From assembly GCA_964431205.1 (NCBI GenBank), contig CAYSIX010000104.1, positions 1-13,372 of the forward strand: a DNA stretch of 13,372 nt, given 5' to 3'. Shown here one piece after another: positions 6,736 through 13,372 of this stretch. This DNA comes from CAYSIX01 sp964431205. GTDB taxonomy: Bacteria; Planctomycetota; Phycisphaerae; Phycisphaerales; Phycisphaeraceae. Position 1 is the stretch's first letter; every line of letters starts with the position of its first letter. The notes below the pieces were generated by a model. It was given only the letters and a program-made list of their open reading frames with translations, did not search any database and was not told the origin of the DNA. Position numbers and translations under genes: made by a program.

Positions 6736-7743
6736 ATGAAGATCGCCGTGTTCAACACGAAACCCTACGACCGCGAGTTTTTCGAGGCGACCAACGAGCG
6801 CTTCGGGCACGAGCTGACGTTCCTCGAGCCGCGGCTGACGGCCAGCACCGCGAAGCTCGCCGACGGGTACGGCGCCGTGTGCGCGTTCGTCAACGATCAG
6901 CTCGACGAGGCCACGATCGACCGCCTGGCCGACGGCGGGACGCGCGTGATCGCGCTGCGCTGCGCCGGGTTCAACCAGGTGGACCTTCAGGCGGCGTGGC
7001 GACGCGAGATGACCGTCGTGCGGGTGCCGGCCTACTCGCCCCACGCCGTCGCCGAGCACACCGTCGCCCTTATGCTCACGCTCAACCGCCGGCTGCACCG
7101 CGCCATCGGCCGCGTCCGCGACGGCAACTTCGCCCTCGACGGCCTGCTCGGGTTCGACTTCCACGGCAAGACCGTCGGCATCGTCGGCACCGGGCAGATC
7201 GGCACCGCGCTGGCACACATCCTCCACGGCTTCGGCTGCCGCCTGCTCGGGTTCGACCCGGCGCCCAACGACGCCTGCCGCGACCTCGGCGTCGAGTACG
7301 TCGACCTGGACACGCTCCTGTCCGACGCCGACGTCGTCTCCATCCACTGCCCGCTGACGCCGCAGACCCATCACCTGATCGACGCCGACGCGATCGATCG
7401 CATGAAGGGCGGCGTCATGCTGATCAACACCAGCCGGGGCGCGGTGATCGACAGCCGCGACGTGATCGCCGGGCTCAAGTCCGGCCGGATCGGCTCGCTG
7501 GGCATCGACGTGTACGAGGAGGAGGCCGACCTGTTCTTCGAGGACCTCTCGGGTCAGGTGATTCAGGACGACGTGTTCGCCCGGCTGCTGACGTTCCCCA
7601 ACGTGGTGATCACCGCGCACCAGGCGTTCTTTACGCGCGAGGCGCTGGACGAGATCGCCACGACGACGCTGCGGAACATCCGGCAGGTCGAGCGGGGCGA
7701 GTCGTGCCCGAACCGCGTCGAGCCCTCTCACGTCGCGGGGTGA
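6736..7743 (+). CDS. ldhA: D-lactate dehydrogenase, fermentative (2-hydroxyacid dehydrogenase family)
   Basis: NADH-dependent cytoplasmic enzyme that reduces pyruvate to D-lactate in mixed-acid fermentation. The 335 residues align well by eye with E. coli LdhA over the full length, including MKIAVFNTKPYD (1-12), ALRCAGFNQVDL (73-84), VPAYSPHAVAEH (97-108) and GLLGFDFHGKT (136-146). The NAD-binding motif is GTGQIG (151-156), with an acidic residue in LLGFDP (D174). Catalytic residues are R234 (NTSRGA), E263 (DVYEEEADLFFED) and H295 (TAHQAF), each one less than in the E. coli numbering. Shared details such as VIQDDVF and GESCPN make LdhA more likely than other 2-hydroxyacid dehydrogenases. It stops 6 bases before the convergent toxin gene ends. 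No clear ribosome site is seen. Confidence 0.93.
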   Translation: MKIAVFNTKPYDREFFEATNERFGHELTFLEPRLTASTAKLADGYGAVCAFVNDQLDEATIDRLADGGTRVIALRCAGFNQVDLQAAWRREMTVVRVPAYSPHAVAEHTVALMLTLNRRLHRAIGRVRDGNFALDGLLGFDFHGKTVGIVGTGQIGTALAHILHGFGCRLLGFDPAPNDACRDLGVEYVDLDTLLSDADVVSIHCPLTPQTHHLIDADAIDRMKGGVMLINTSRGAVIDSRDVIAGLKSGRIGSLGIDVYEEEADLFFEDLSGQVIQDDVFARLLTFPNVVITAHQAFFTREALDEIATTTLRNIRQVERGESCPNRVEPSHVAG

Positions 7744-7749
7744 TGCGGT

Positions 7750-8184
7750 TCACAGGGCAGTCGTCTGCGAGTCGTCACCGATGAACGGATTGTGAGCTTG
7801 CACGTTGCCGTATGTCTGACCGTGGTTCAGGTCTTCGGTGTAGAGGATGTTGCAGTCCGCCTGCCCGGCTGCGGCCAGGATTGAGGCGTCCCAATAATTG
7901 ATCTGGTGACGTTCGGCGTGGTCCAATGCAATCAGAATGAGCGGAACGTCCACTCGCACTACGCGCAGAGTGGAGAACAAGATGATCTGGCGTCGAATCG
8001 CTGCTCGGTCCGCTTGCAGTCGCAACATGTTGACAGCAAATTCCTGCAGGACCTGGGTCGACAGGGCTGCCTGTCGCGTCCGAAGCGCTTTGCTGACGAG
8101 AATCCGGGCAGCCTCATATTTCCTCAGGTCTCTGCGATCATTCGCATAGATGAGGACATTCGTGTCAATGAATGCGCGATTCAA
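7750..8184 (-). CDS. PIN-domain toxin (VapC-like ribonuclease)
   Basis: A 144-residue single PIN domain, a metal-dependent RNase fold. The acidic site is complete: D7 (FIDTNVLIYA), E48 (QVLQEFAVN), D99 (NYWDASILAAA) and D118 (LYTEDLNHG). The gene starts with TTG at 8184, five bases after the stop of the upstream antitoxin gene. No in-frame ATG fits the conserved FIDTN start, and the two genes are probably translationally coupled. By analogy with VapC it would cleave tRNA or another RNA when released from its antitoxin. The target is unknown. Base composition is clearly lower in GC than the neighbours (by my count 34 of 60 in 7801-7860). Confidence 0.9.
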   Translation of the reverse strand: MNRAFIDTNVLIYANDRRDLRKYEAARILVSKALRTRQAALSTQVLQEFAVNMLRLQADRAAIRRQIILFSTLRVVRVDVPLILIALDHAERHQINYWDASILAAAGQADCNILYTEDLNHGQTYGNVQAHNPFIGDDSQTTAL

Positions 8185-8189
8185 TAGTG

Positions 8190-8426
8190 TCAGCTCGCTC
8201 GTCGCTGGTGGCTGGCTTCCCGTTCAAACCGCCATCCATCGGGAGACCGGATCGCGTGTTCGGCCGTGATCTGAAGGAACTCTTCCGCGGCATCATCGGG
8301 CGGCGCGGCTGCCGCGACGTGCTGCAAATGGTCGATCAGAAGCTGCTCAAGTGTCATGCCGCGGCCCTCGGCGTAAACCCGGGCCCGGGCGATCAGGTCG
8401 TCGTCGGCGTGGAGTGTAATGGTCAT
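8190..8426 (-). CDS. Antitoxin of the PIN-domain pair (VapB-like, ribbon-helix-helix type)
   Basis: A 78-residue protein. The N-terminus MTITLHADDDLIARARVYAE then GRGMTLEQLLIDHL has the short strand plus two helices of ribbon-helix-helix or DUF6364-like antitoxins. The C-terminal half (about 42-78) is charged, ends SHQRRAS and would wrap the toxin. It sits directly upstream of the PIN gene with a five-base gap, the classic antitoxin-first order. A consensus -10 (TATAAT) lies 23 bases before its ATG. The family assignment rests on pattern and context rather than on a diagnostic motif. Confidence 0.78.
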   Translation of the reverse strand: MTITLHADDDLIARARVYAEGRGMTLEQLLIDHLQHVAAAAPPDDAAEEFLQITAEHAIRSPDGWRFEREASHQRRAS

Positions 8427-8449
8427 AGCAATGCTCGGGCACGCCGTTG

Positions 8450-8455
8450 ATTATA
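8450..8455 (-). promoter_or_regulatory. -10 hexamer of the toxin-antitoxin operon
   Basis: A perfect TATAAT on the minus strand, 23 bases before the antitoxin ATG. No good -35 is visible at 16-18 bases, so repression or activation at this site cannot be judged. Confidence 0.5.
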
Positions 8456-8486
8456 GCGTGGGTTGAGCAGACCGGCGCGTCGCGAC

Positions 8487-9449
8487 TCATGCGGTTGTGG
8501 CCACGCGTTGGAACAGGTCGCCGAAGATCAGGTCGCGTCGGACGTCGTGGACGACGCGGACCGGGTGGCGGCTAGGGTCGCGGCTCCAGGTGAGCTGATC
8601 GGTCAGGATCGGGCTGGGCGTCAGGTGGCTGGGCGTCCACTCGGCGTGCGCCAGGCAGGCGACGGTAGCGACGTCCCAGAGCTCCTTGCCGATCGCCAGG
8701 TGCTCTACGCCGTGATTGCGCCGAAGCTCCTCGGCTACGCGGCCGCAGAACTCATCGAAGATCTGGACCAGGTAATCGCCCAGGGCGCCGCGGCCCTTGA
8801 GGTAGTGGGCCAGCTCGGCCTGGGTGGTGCGCAGGTGCTCGGCGACCTGCGTGCACGGCACGTGGATCAGGGGCACGCCACAATCGAAGATCAGGCGCGC
8901 CGCGTGCACGTCCTGCTCTAGGTTGAACTCGCGGGCGCTGGGCCAGCCGTGCGGCTGACCACCCAGCCAGACCACCACGATCCGCTCGGTGATCCGCGGC
9001 TCGAGCAGGATCGCCGAGGCGACGTTCGTGATCGCGGCGATCGCCAGCACGTACAGCGGCGGGTCGTCGGCCGAGCGCGACATGGCGCGCTCGACCAGGT
9101 CGCTCGCGGCGTCGCTGGCCACGGGCGTCGTCGCGTCGGGCAGGAAGCGCGTTGATCCCTTGAAGACCAGCCCCTCGGCCCGGTGCCGCATGAGTGCGAG
9201 CAGGCGGAGGATCTCCTCGTGGCTCTTCTCCATGCCGTCGCCCGGCCCGGTCGATCGTTCGTTGTGAAATGGGGCGGCGTAGATCGCCTGCAGGTCGATC
9301 CGCTCGGGGCAGAGCAGGGCGTAGGCGAGCGCGAACTGGTCGTCGATCTCGTTGTAGGTGTCGGTGTCGAGCACGGCGGCGACACGATGGCGCGGCGGTT
9401 CGAGGCGTCGGGCGAGGTCGGGGAACCTGTCTTGGCCGGGCGGAGTCAT
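8487..9449 (-). CDS. Nucleoside hydrolase family protein (IUNH-like)
   Basis: A 320-residue enzyme of the inosine-uridine nucleoside N-ribohydrolase fold, which cleaves the N-glycosidic bond of nucleosides for salvage. The Ca2+-binding start reads LDTDTYNEIDDQFALAYALL (27-46). It keeps D28, D30, D36 and D37 but has two more residues in the loop than the usual DTDPGxDD. Other family features are AAITNVASAI (138-147, for the usual TNLA), REFNLEQDVHAARLIF (173-188, for E-x-N-x3-D-x2-A) and the late LWDVATVACL segment with a conserved Asp. IYAAPFHNERSTGPGDGMEKSHEEI (57-80) marks this subfamily. I chose the Met at 9449 over an upstream one at 9677, which runs into DNA before ftsK; AAGGG lies about ten bases before it. 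The substrate is unknown and a non-nucleoside ribosyl compound is possible. Confidence 0.86.
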   Translation of the reverse strand: MTPPGQDRFPDLARRLEPPRHRVAAVLDTDTYNEIDDQFALAYALLCPERIDLQAIYAAPFHNERSTGPGDGMEKSHEEILRLLALMRHRAEGLVFKGSTRFLPDATTPVASDAASDLVERAMSRSADDPPLYVLAIAAITNVASAILLEPRITERIVVVWLGGQPHGWPSAREFNLEQDVHAARLIFDCGVPLIHVPCTQVAEHLRTTQAELAHYLKGRGALGDYLVQIFDEFCGRVAEELRRNHGVEHLAIGKELWDVATVACLAHAEWTPSHLTPSPILTDQLTWSRDPSRHPVRVVHDVRRDLIFGDLFQRVATTA

Positions 9450-9487
9450 GCGCGGGTGCCCTTGTCGGTGAACGGACTTCGGGGGTG

Positions 9488-9503
9488 GCTCATAGGAATG
9501 AGC
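9488..9503. repeat. Perfect inverted repeat in the nucleoside hydrolase leader
   Basis: GCTCAT (9488-9493) and ATGAGC (9498-9503) are separated by AGGA. The repeat lies immediately downstream of the minus-strand -10 at 9505-9510, over the likely transcription start. That position would suit an operator. Confidence 0.45.
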
Positions 9504-9504
9504 G

Positions 9505-9510
9505 ACTATA
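9505..9510 (-). promoter_or_regulatory. -10-like hexamer of the nucleoside hydrolase gene
   Basis: TATAGT on the minus strand (five of six consensus bases), about 55 bases before the ATG at 9449. No clear -35 is seen. Confidence 0.4.
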
Positions 9511-9666
9511 GCGACGGAGGACGGCGGGCGAGGCCGATTCACGTCGGACCGGCGTGGCCGAGACGCCGCGGGGCGCGGGCGTGATCTTTGACCGCGCACG
9601 AAGGGGATGTCCGATGAAACGGCAGATCGGGCGCGGTGAAGCCGCGCGCGTTGAACGGGAGACGCG

Positions 9667-12318
9667 ATGGGTTCCAAGAGTCGAAGGGCGCAGGTGTCCG
9701 ATAAGCGGCCGCCGACGTGGCGGATCGTGGCGTGGGTGGTGGCGACGGGGTCGTGGCTGCTGGTGACGGCGGCGTTGCTGAGCTACGACCCGGCGGACGC
9801 GCCCAGCTACACGCACGGGGTGGTCAACGACCCGCCGCGGAACTGGGTGGGCCAGGCGGGGGCGGTGCTGGCGCACAAGGCGTACGGGGTGATCGGCCCG
9901 GGCGTGTGGCTGGGGGTGATCGGGGTGGCGGCGTGGCTGGTGCTGACGGCGATCGGCCGGGCGGTGGACCAGGTGGTGCTGCGCGCGATCGGTCTGGTGT
10001 TGATGATCGTCAGCGCGAGCACGCTGCTGTCGATGGGGGTGCCGACGGCGGTGGCGGGCGAGGCCGCGGGCCCGCACGGCGGCGGGGGGTTGCTGGCGGT
10101 GTGGGTCAGCGATCAACTCGTGACACGGTTCGCGACGCCGGGGACGCTGCTGATCCTGCTGGCGACGTTTTTCATCGGGGCGGTGCTGGCGGCGGATCGG
10201 CTGGCGCTGGCGGTGCCGCGCGTGGCGTTCGAGGCGGCGATGCGCCTGGCGGACGTGCGTCGACCGACGCTGCGCCTGCCGTGGCCGAGGCGGCGCGGCG
10301 CGGCGGCGGGCCGATCGGGCGTCACGGACGCCGAGGAGGCGCGGCGGGCGGCGATCCCCGTGCGCGGCGGGACGCGCGGCCGCGGCACGAAGAGGGACGA
10401 GCGTGAGCAGATCGACGAGTCGGCGGGCGGGTTCGCGGCGACCGAGCCGTTCGACCCCGACACCGCCGTGGCGAGCGAGGAAGACGAGCAGGAGGTCGAA
10501 GAGGCCGACGACGCCGTCGATGCGCCGGGCGCGTACGTCGCGCAGAAGCGCGAGTTCGACCCGGACCAGCTGCGCGAGAAGATCCGCAAGCTGCCGATCA
10601 ACTTCGCGCCGCGTCTGGACACGTCCAAGGCCGCCCCGCCGCGCGAGCCCGACTTCTCCGGCTACCGCTTCCCCGAGCTGGCGCTGCTGGAGGAGCCGGA
10701 GTCGAACTTCACGGAGGAGATGGAGCGGCTGGTGCGCGAGCAGGCCGAGTCGCTCGAGGCCGCGCTTCGCGAGTACCGCATCGAGGGCGAGGTCGTGGGG
10801 ATCGACTCCGGCCCGGTGATCACGCTCTACGAGGTGAGCCTGGCGCCGGGGACGAAGGTCTCCCGCCTGCACGCGGTGGCCAGCGACATCGCGCGATCGC
10901 TCAAGGCGCACAACGTGCGCATCGTGCCCAACATGGCCGGCAAGGACACCGTTGGCATCGAGGTGCCGAACCTGCGCAAGGAGCGCGTCGCGCTCAAGGA
11001 GCTGATGACCGCCGACCCGGACCGGCTGGGCAAGATGAAGCTGCCGATGTTTCTGGGCAAGGACGCCTCGGGCAACCCGCTGGTGCAGGACCTGGCGTCG
11101 ATGCCGCACATGCTCATCGCGGGCACGACCGGCTCGGGCAAGAGCGTGTGCATGAACTCGATCATCATGAGCTTCCTGTACACGCGTCGGCCGGACGAGC
11201 TGAAGCTCGTGCTGGTGGACCCGAAGATGGTGGAGATGAGCCTGTTCAAGGACATCCCGCACCTGATGTGCCCGGTGGTGACGGAGATGAGCAAGGCGGC
11301 GGCGATCCTGGAGTGGGCGGTGACGAAGATGGACGAGCGGTACGAGCTGCTCGCCGAGGCCGGTGTCCGCGACATCGCCAGCTACAACGACCTGGGCTGG
11401 GAGGAGATCAAGGCGCGCATGGAGCCGGCCACGGAGGAGGAAGAGGCGCGGATCCCCAAGAAGCTGCCGTACATGGTCTTCGTGATCGACGAGCTGGCCG
11501 ACCTGATGATGACCAACAAGGAGGTCGAGGGCTCGATCGTGCGGATCGCGCAGAAGGCGCGTGCGGTGGGCATCCACCTGATCCTGGCGACGCAGCGGCC
11601 CCAGGCGAACGTGGTCACCGGCCTGATCAAGTCGAACATGCCGGCGCGGATCGCGTTCAAGGTCGCCTCGGGCATGGACAGCCGCATCGTGCTGGACCAG
11701 AAGGGCGGGGAGCTGCTGCTGGGCCAGGGCGACATGCTGTTCCTCTCGCCGCGATCGAGCAAGCTCACGCGCGCCCAGGGCACGCTCATCGCCGACTCGG
11801 AGATCCGCCAGACGGTCAAGTTCCTCAAGACGGTCTCGCAGCAGAGCTTCGAGCCGCAGCTCGTGCAGATCCGCAACGGCGGCGCGGCCGAGGGCCTCGA
11901 CGAGGACCGCGACCCGCTGTTCGACGACGCGGTGGACATCGTGCTCGAGACCCAGCGCGGCAGCGTCTCGCTGCTGCAGCGGCGGCTGACGATCGGCTAC
12001 GCGCGCGCCTCGCGGCTGATCGAGCAGATGGCCGCCGCCGGCATCATCGGCGAGTACAAGGGCTCGCAGGCCCGCGAGGTGCTCATCGGCCTGGACGAGT
12101 GGGAGGCGATGAAGGCCCAGGCCGAGCTCGACGCCCGCGCCGGCTCGGACGCCGGCGACGACGCCGCGGCGACCGTCAGCGGTAAGGACGCCACTGACGA
12201 GGAGTATTCGCAGGAGGAGGACGAGCTCGAAGACGACGACGGGGAATACGAGGACGACGAAGAGGACGAGTACGAAGAGGACGAAGAAGAGGACGACCAG
12301 GACGCCGGCCGAGGCTGA
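9667..12318 (+). CDS. ftsK: DNA translocase FtsK
   Basis: Division-septum ATPase that pumps chromosomal DNA and helps resolve chromosome dimers. The 883 residues contain an N-terminal membrane domain with about four segments (near 20-39, 78-97, 104-124 and 158-176) and a charged, low-complexity linker (about 200-300). The translocase core (about 340-735) has Walker A GTTGSGKS (486-493), Walker B VFVIDELADLM (604-614) and LILATQRPQANVVTGLIKSN (638-657). The DNA-reading gamma winged helix spans 751-809 (RRLTIGYARASRLIEQMAAA). After gamma, where most FtsK/SpoIIIE proteins end, comes a tail of about 70 residues that is almost pure Asp/Glu from 844 to 879 (28 of 36). The start at 9667 has GGGAG five bases upstream. 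It is divergent from the nucleoside hydrolase and has fkbM downstream. Confidence 0.96.
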   Translation: MGSKSRRAQVSDKRPPTWRIVAWVVATGSWLLVTAALLSYDPADAPSYTHGVVNDPPRNWVGQAGAVLAHKAYGVIGPGVWLGVIGVAAWLVLTAIGRAVDQVVLRAIGLVLMIVSASTLLSMGVPTAVAGEAAGPHGGGGLLAVWVSDQLVTRFATPGTLLILLATFFIGAVLAADRLALAVPRVAFEAAMRLADVRRPTLRLPWPRRRGAAAGRSGVTDAEEARRAAIPVRGGTRGRGTKRDEREQIDESAGGFAATEPFDPDTAVASEEDEQEVEEADDAVDAPGAYVAQKREFDPDQLREKIRKLPINFAPRLDTSKAAPPREPDFSGYRFPELALLEEPESNFTEEMERLVREQAESLEAALREYRIEGEVVGIDSGPVITLYEVSLAPGTKVSRLHAVASDIARSLKAHNVRIVPNMAGKDTVGIEVPNLRKERVALKELMTADPDRLGKMKLPMFLGKDASGNPLVQDLASMPHMLIAGTTGSGKSVCMNSIIMSFLYTRRPDELKLVLVDPKMVEMSLFKDIPHLMCPVVTEMSKAAAILEWAVTKMDERYELLAEAGVRDIASYNDLGWEEIKARMEPATEEEEARIPKKLPYMVFVIDELADLMMTNKEVEGSIVRIAQKARAVGIHLILATQRPQANVVTGLIKSNMPARIAFKVASGMDSRIVLDQKGGELLLGQGDMLFLSPRSSKLTRAQGTLIADSEIRQTVKFLKTVSQQSFEPQLVQIRNGGAAEGLDEDRDPLFDDAVDIVLETQRGSVSLLQRRLTIGYARASRLIEQMAAAGIIGEYKGSQAREVLIGLDEWEAMKAQAELDARAGSDAGDDAAATVSGKDATDEEYSQEEDELEDDDGEYEDDEEDEYEEDEEEDDQDAGRG

Positions 12319-12423
12319 ATGCTGCGCCCGCGCCCGACCGCGCAGCCTCGCGGTCGCCATCGCGATCGCGCCGCCTCCCCGACGCCCGTCATGGCCGGCA
12401 CGCCGCCCCACGGAGACCCTGAG

Positions 12424-13191
12424 ATGTCCGAAGCATCCGCCGATCGTTGGCGTCGTGTGGCGCGTCGCCTGTTGCCCCAGCCGGTACGCGTGTGCTACTG
12501 GCGGATGATCGAGGCCAGACAGCAGCGCCGCGTGCTTGAGGGTCAAGTCCACGAGCCGGAGGTCTGCGCCACGCTGCGGCGGATCGTTCGCCCCGGCTGG
12601 GTCTGCGCCGACGTGGGCGCCAACGTCGGCCTGATCAGCGTGCTGATCGGTCGGCTCGTCGGGCCGACCGGGCGGCTGCACGCGTTCGAGCCGCACCCCG
12701 ACAACGTCCGCCTGCTCGAGCAGAACCTGCTCCGCTACGGGTTCGAGGACCGTGCGCTGGTCGTCCGCGCGGCGGTCAGCGACGGCCGGACCGATCGGGT
12801 GGCGCTGCACGCCGGGCGCCGCCGCTCGCGCTGCGAGTGGAACATCGTCGGGCACGACGCCGACGGACAGCCGACCGAACCCGTGCTCACCGTCCCCGCC
12901 ACATCCCTGGACCGCCACTTCCCGCCCGATCAGCGCCTCGACCTGGTCAAGATCGACGTCGAGGGCGCCGAGGCCCGCGTGCTCGCCGGCATGCAACGCG
13001 TCCTGCGGCAGTGGTCGCCGCACCTGCTGATCGAGTGCCACTCGGGCGAGAACTGGTCGGCGTGCCTGAGGCTGCTGGGCCTGGGCTACCGCCTCGAGAC
13101 GCTCGCGGGCGAGCCGATCGACGCGACGGCCCGCCCCGCGGCGCACCTGGTCGCCCGCCCGCCCCGCCGCGCCGCCGCCCGGGCGTCTTAG
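12424..13191 (+). CDS. FkbM family methyltransferase
   Basis: A 255-residue SAM-dependent methyltransferase. Motif I is VCADVGANVGLISVLIG (60-76), the ribose-binding acidic motif is LHAFEPHPDN (85-94), and the FkbM hallmark LVKIDVEGAEARVLAGM spans 174-190, followed by HLLIECH (200-206). FkbM-type enzymes usually O-methylate sugars, polyketides or other small molecules; the substrate here is unknown. I chose the Met at 12424 because GGAG lies eight bases before it and the Arg/Pro-rich upstream extension (from 12319) looks non-coding. It lies 105 bases after ftsK on the same strand, so co-transcription is possible. The C-terminus is a basic Ala/Arg-rich tail. Confidence 0.9.
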   Translation: MSEASADRWRRVARRLLPQPVRVCYWRMIEARQQRRVLEGQVHEPEVCATLRRIVRPGWVCADVGANVGLISVLIGRLVGPTGRLHAFEPHPDNVRLLEQNLLRYGFEDRALVVRAAVSDGRTDRVALHAGRRRSRCEWNIVGHDADGQPTEPVLTVPATSLDRHFPPDQRLDLVKIDVEGAEARVLAGMQRVLRQWSPHLLIECHSGENWSACLRLLGLGYRLETLAGEPIDATARPAAHLVARPPRRAAARAS

Positions 13192-13229
13192 CCCCGTCTG
13201 CTCACCTGACATCCGCCCCGGGAAGGGGC

Positions 13230-13257
13230 TCGACACGCCGCCGTTGGTTAGTACACT
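13230..13257 (+). promoter_or_regulatory. Sigma70-type promoter of the GbsR/MarR-like gene
   Basis: TCGACA (13230-13235, five of six consensus bases), 16 bases, then TACACT (13252-13257). The predicted start near 13264 gives a leader of about 30 bases. Confidence 0.55.
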
Positions 13258-13258
13258 T

Positions 13259-13278
13259 ATTTCTGTTCAGATAGAAAT
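13259..13278. repeat. Inverted repeat over the predicted transcription start (candidate operator)
   Basis: ATTTCT (13259-13264) and AGAAAT (13273-13278) flank an 8-base spacer that partly overlaps a nested TCTG-TT-CAGA. It lies directly after the -10 of a MarR-type regulator, a common place for an autoregulatory site. Confidence 0.45.
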
Positions 13279-13295
13279 GACTGAAGAAATGGGCC

Positions 13296-13372
13296 ATGAG
13301 CCTCACCCCCGTACAGACCAAGTTCATTCTCCACTGGGGCGAGATGGGCAGCCGCTGGGGCATCAACCGCAC
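13296..13372 (+). CDS. GbsR/MarR-family transcriptional regulator (partial, 3' end outside window)
   Basis: Only the first 25 codons are present. They read MSLTPVQTKFILHWGEMGSR then WGINR. The FxxHWGEMGxRWGxNR pattern is typical of the N-terminal helix of GbsR-like MarR regulators, which precedes a winged-helix DNA-binding domain. Target genes cannot be inferred. It has its own promoter and an inverted repeat over the likely transcription start, consistent with self-control. Confidence 0.72.
   Translation, partial: MSLTPVQTKFILHWGEMGSRWGINR

Noticed and set aside
6394..7731. A 445-codon minus-strand frame over ldhA
   Set aside because: Shadow frame. The plus strand encodes a full-length LdhA with all catalytic residues, and the antisense product has no recognisable domain.
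9588..9615. Possible ftsK promoter starting with TTGACC at 9588
   Set aside because: The -35 is good, but no acceptable -10 hexamer falls 16-18 bases downstream.
9614..9766. Possible small gene (MKRQIGRGEAARVERE...) just before ftsK
   Set aside because: It overlaps the ftsK start in another frame, is Arg/Gly/Trp-rich like other shadow frames, and has no convincing ribosome site.
11997..12401. Minus-strand frame encoding a poly-Ser/Tyr protein
   Set aside because: It is simply the complement of the Asp/Glu codon run in the FtsK tail.
13190..13230. Possible terminator after fkbM (GCCCC-GGGAA-GGGGC)
   Set aside because: The stem is only 5 bp with no T-run after it, and part of it abuts the -35 of the next gene.
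9490..13236. A 1248-codon open frame antisense to ftsK and fkbM
   Set aside because: Its product is low-complexity and Arg/His/Leu/Gln-rich with no domain. The sense strand carries clear FtsK and FkbM motifs. In GC-rich genes that avoid TTA, CTA and TCA codons the antisense frame stays open by chance.
1..13372. CRISPR array, tRNA/rRNA genes, insertion sequences or phage genes
   Set aside because: Reading both strands I saw no regularly spaced repeats, no tRNA-like cloverleaf, and no transposase, integrase or phage structural motifs.

Overview
The window is GC-rich bacterial chromosome, gene-dense, with ordinary housekeeping genes on both strands. A planctomycete, probably of the Phycisphaerae type, is the best guess. 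It rests on a secreted protein with a PEP-CTERM-like tail of the Pro-Thr-Pro kind, a single-chain glycyl-tRNA synthetase, a binary-fission FtsK, and the overall composition and antisense-open codon usage. This is an inference; there is no rRNA or other definitive marker.

Layout, left to right. (1) 1-1374 (+): single-chain glycyl-tRNA synthetase, start just outside the window, closed by a strong bidirectional terminator (1415-1461). (2) 1507-2367 (-): secreted protein with a signal peptide and a PEP-CTERM-like anchor, driven by a good sigma70-type promoter. (3) 2533-2958 (-): VOC/glyoxalase-fold protein. (4) 3122-4558 (-): sodium:alanine/glycine symporter (AGCS). (5) 4718-5212 (+): ruvC, divergent from the symporter. 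(6) 5250-5483 (-): small entericidin-like lipoprotein. (7) 5605-6087 (+): dUTPase. (8) 6128-6657 (+): a hicB antitoxin-like gene followed by a hicA toxin remnant broken by a one-base frameshift. (9) 6736-7743 (+): fermentative D-lactate dehydrogenase (LdhA type). (10) 7750-8426 (-): antitoxin plus PIN-domain toxin (VapBC-like). (11) 8487-9449 (-): nucleoside hydrolase family protein with a variant metal loop. (12) 9667-12318 (+): ftsK with an unusual acidic C-terminal tail. (13) 12424-13191 (+): FkbM-family methyltransferase. (14) 13296-end (+): start of a GbsR/MarR-type regulator, cut by the window edge.

Most genes look like single transcription units rather than one pathway. ruvC, dut and ftsK are all DNA-maintenance or chromosome-segregation genes, but they do not form an operon. 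The two toxin-antitoxin loci flank ldhA and have visibly lower GC than the surrounding genes, which suggests acquired cassettes. No stretch longer than 300 bases lacks a gene or gene remnant; the 6338-6735 stretch holds the broken hicA.

I looked for a new multi-gene system and did not find a convincing one. The items most worth a second look are the frameshifted hicA, -10-like hexamers placed 7-9 nt before three start codons (possible leaderless transcripts), the acidic tail on FtsK, and the longer metal-binding loop of the nucleoside hydrolase.
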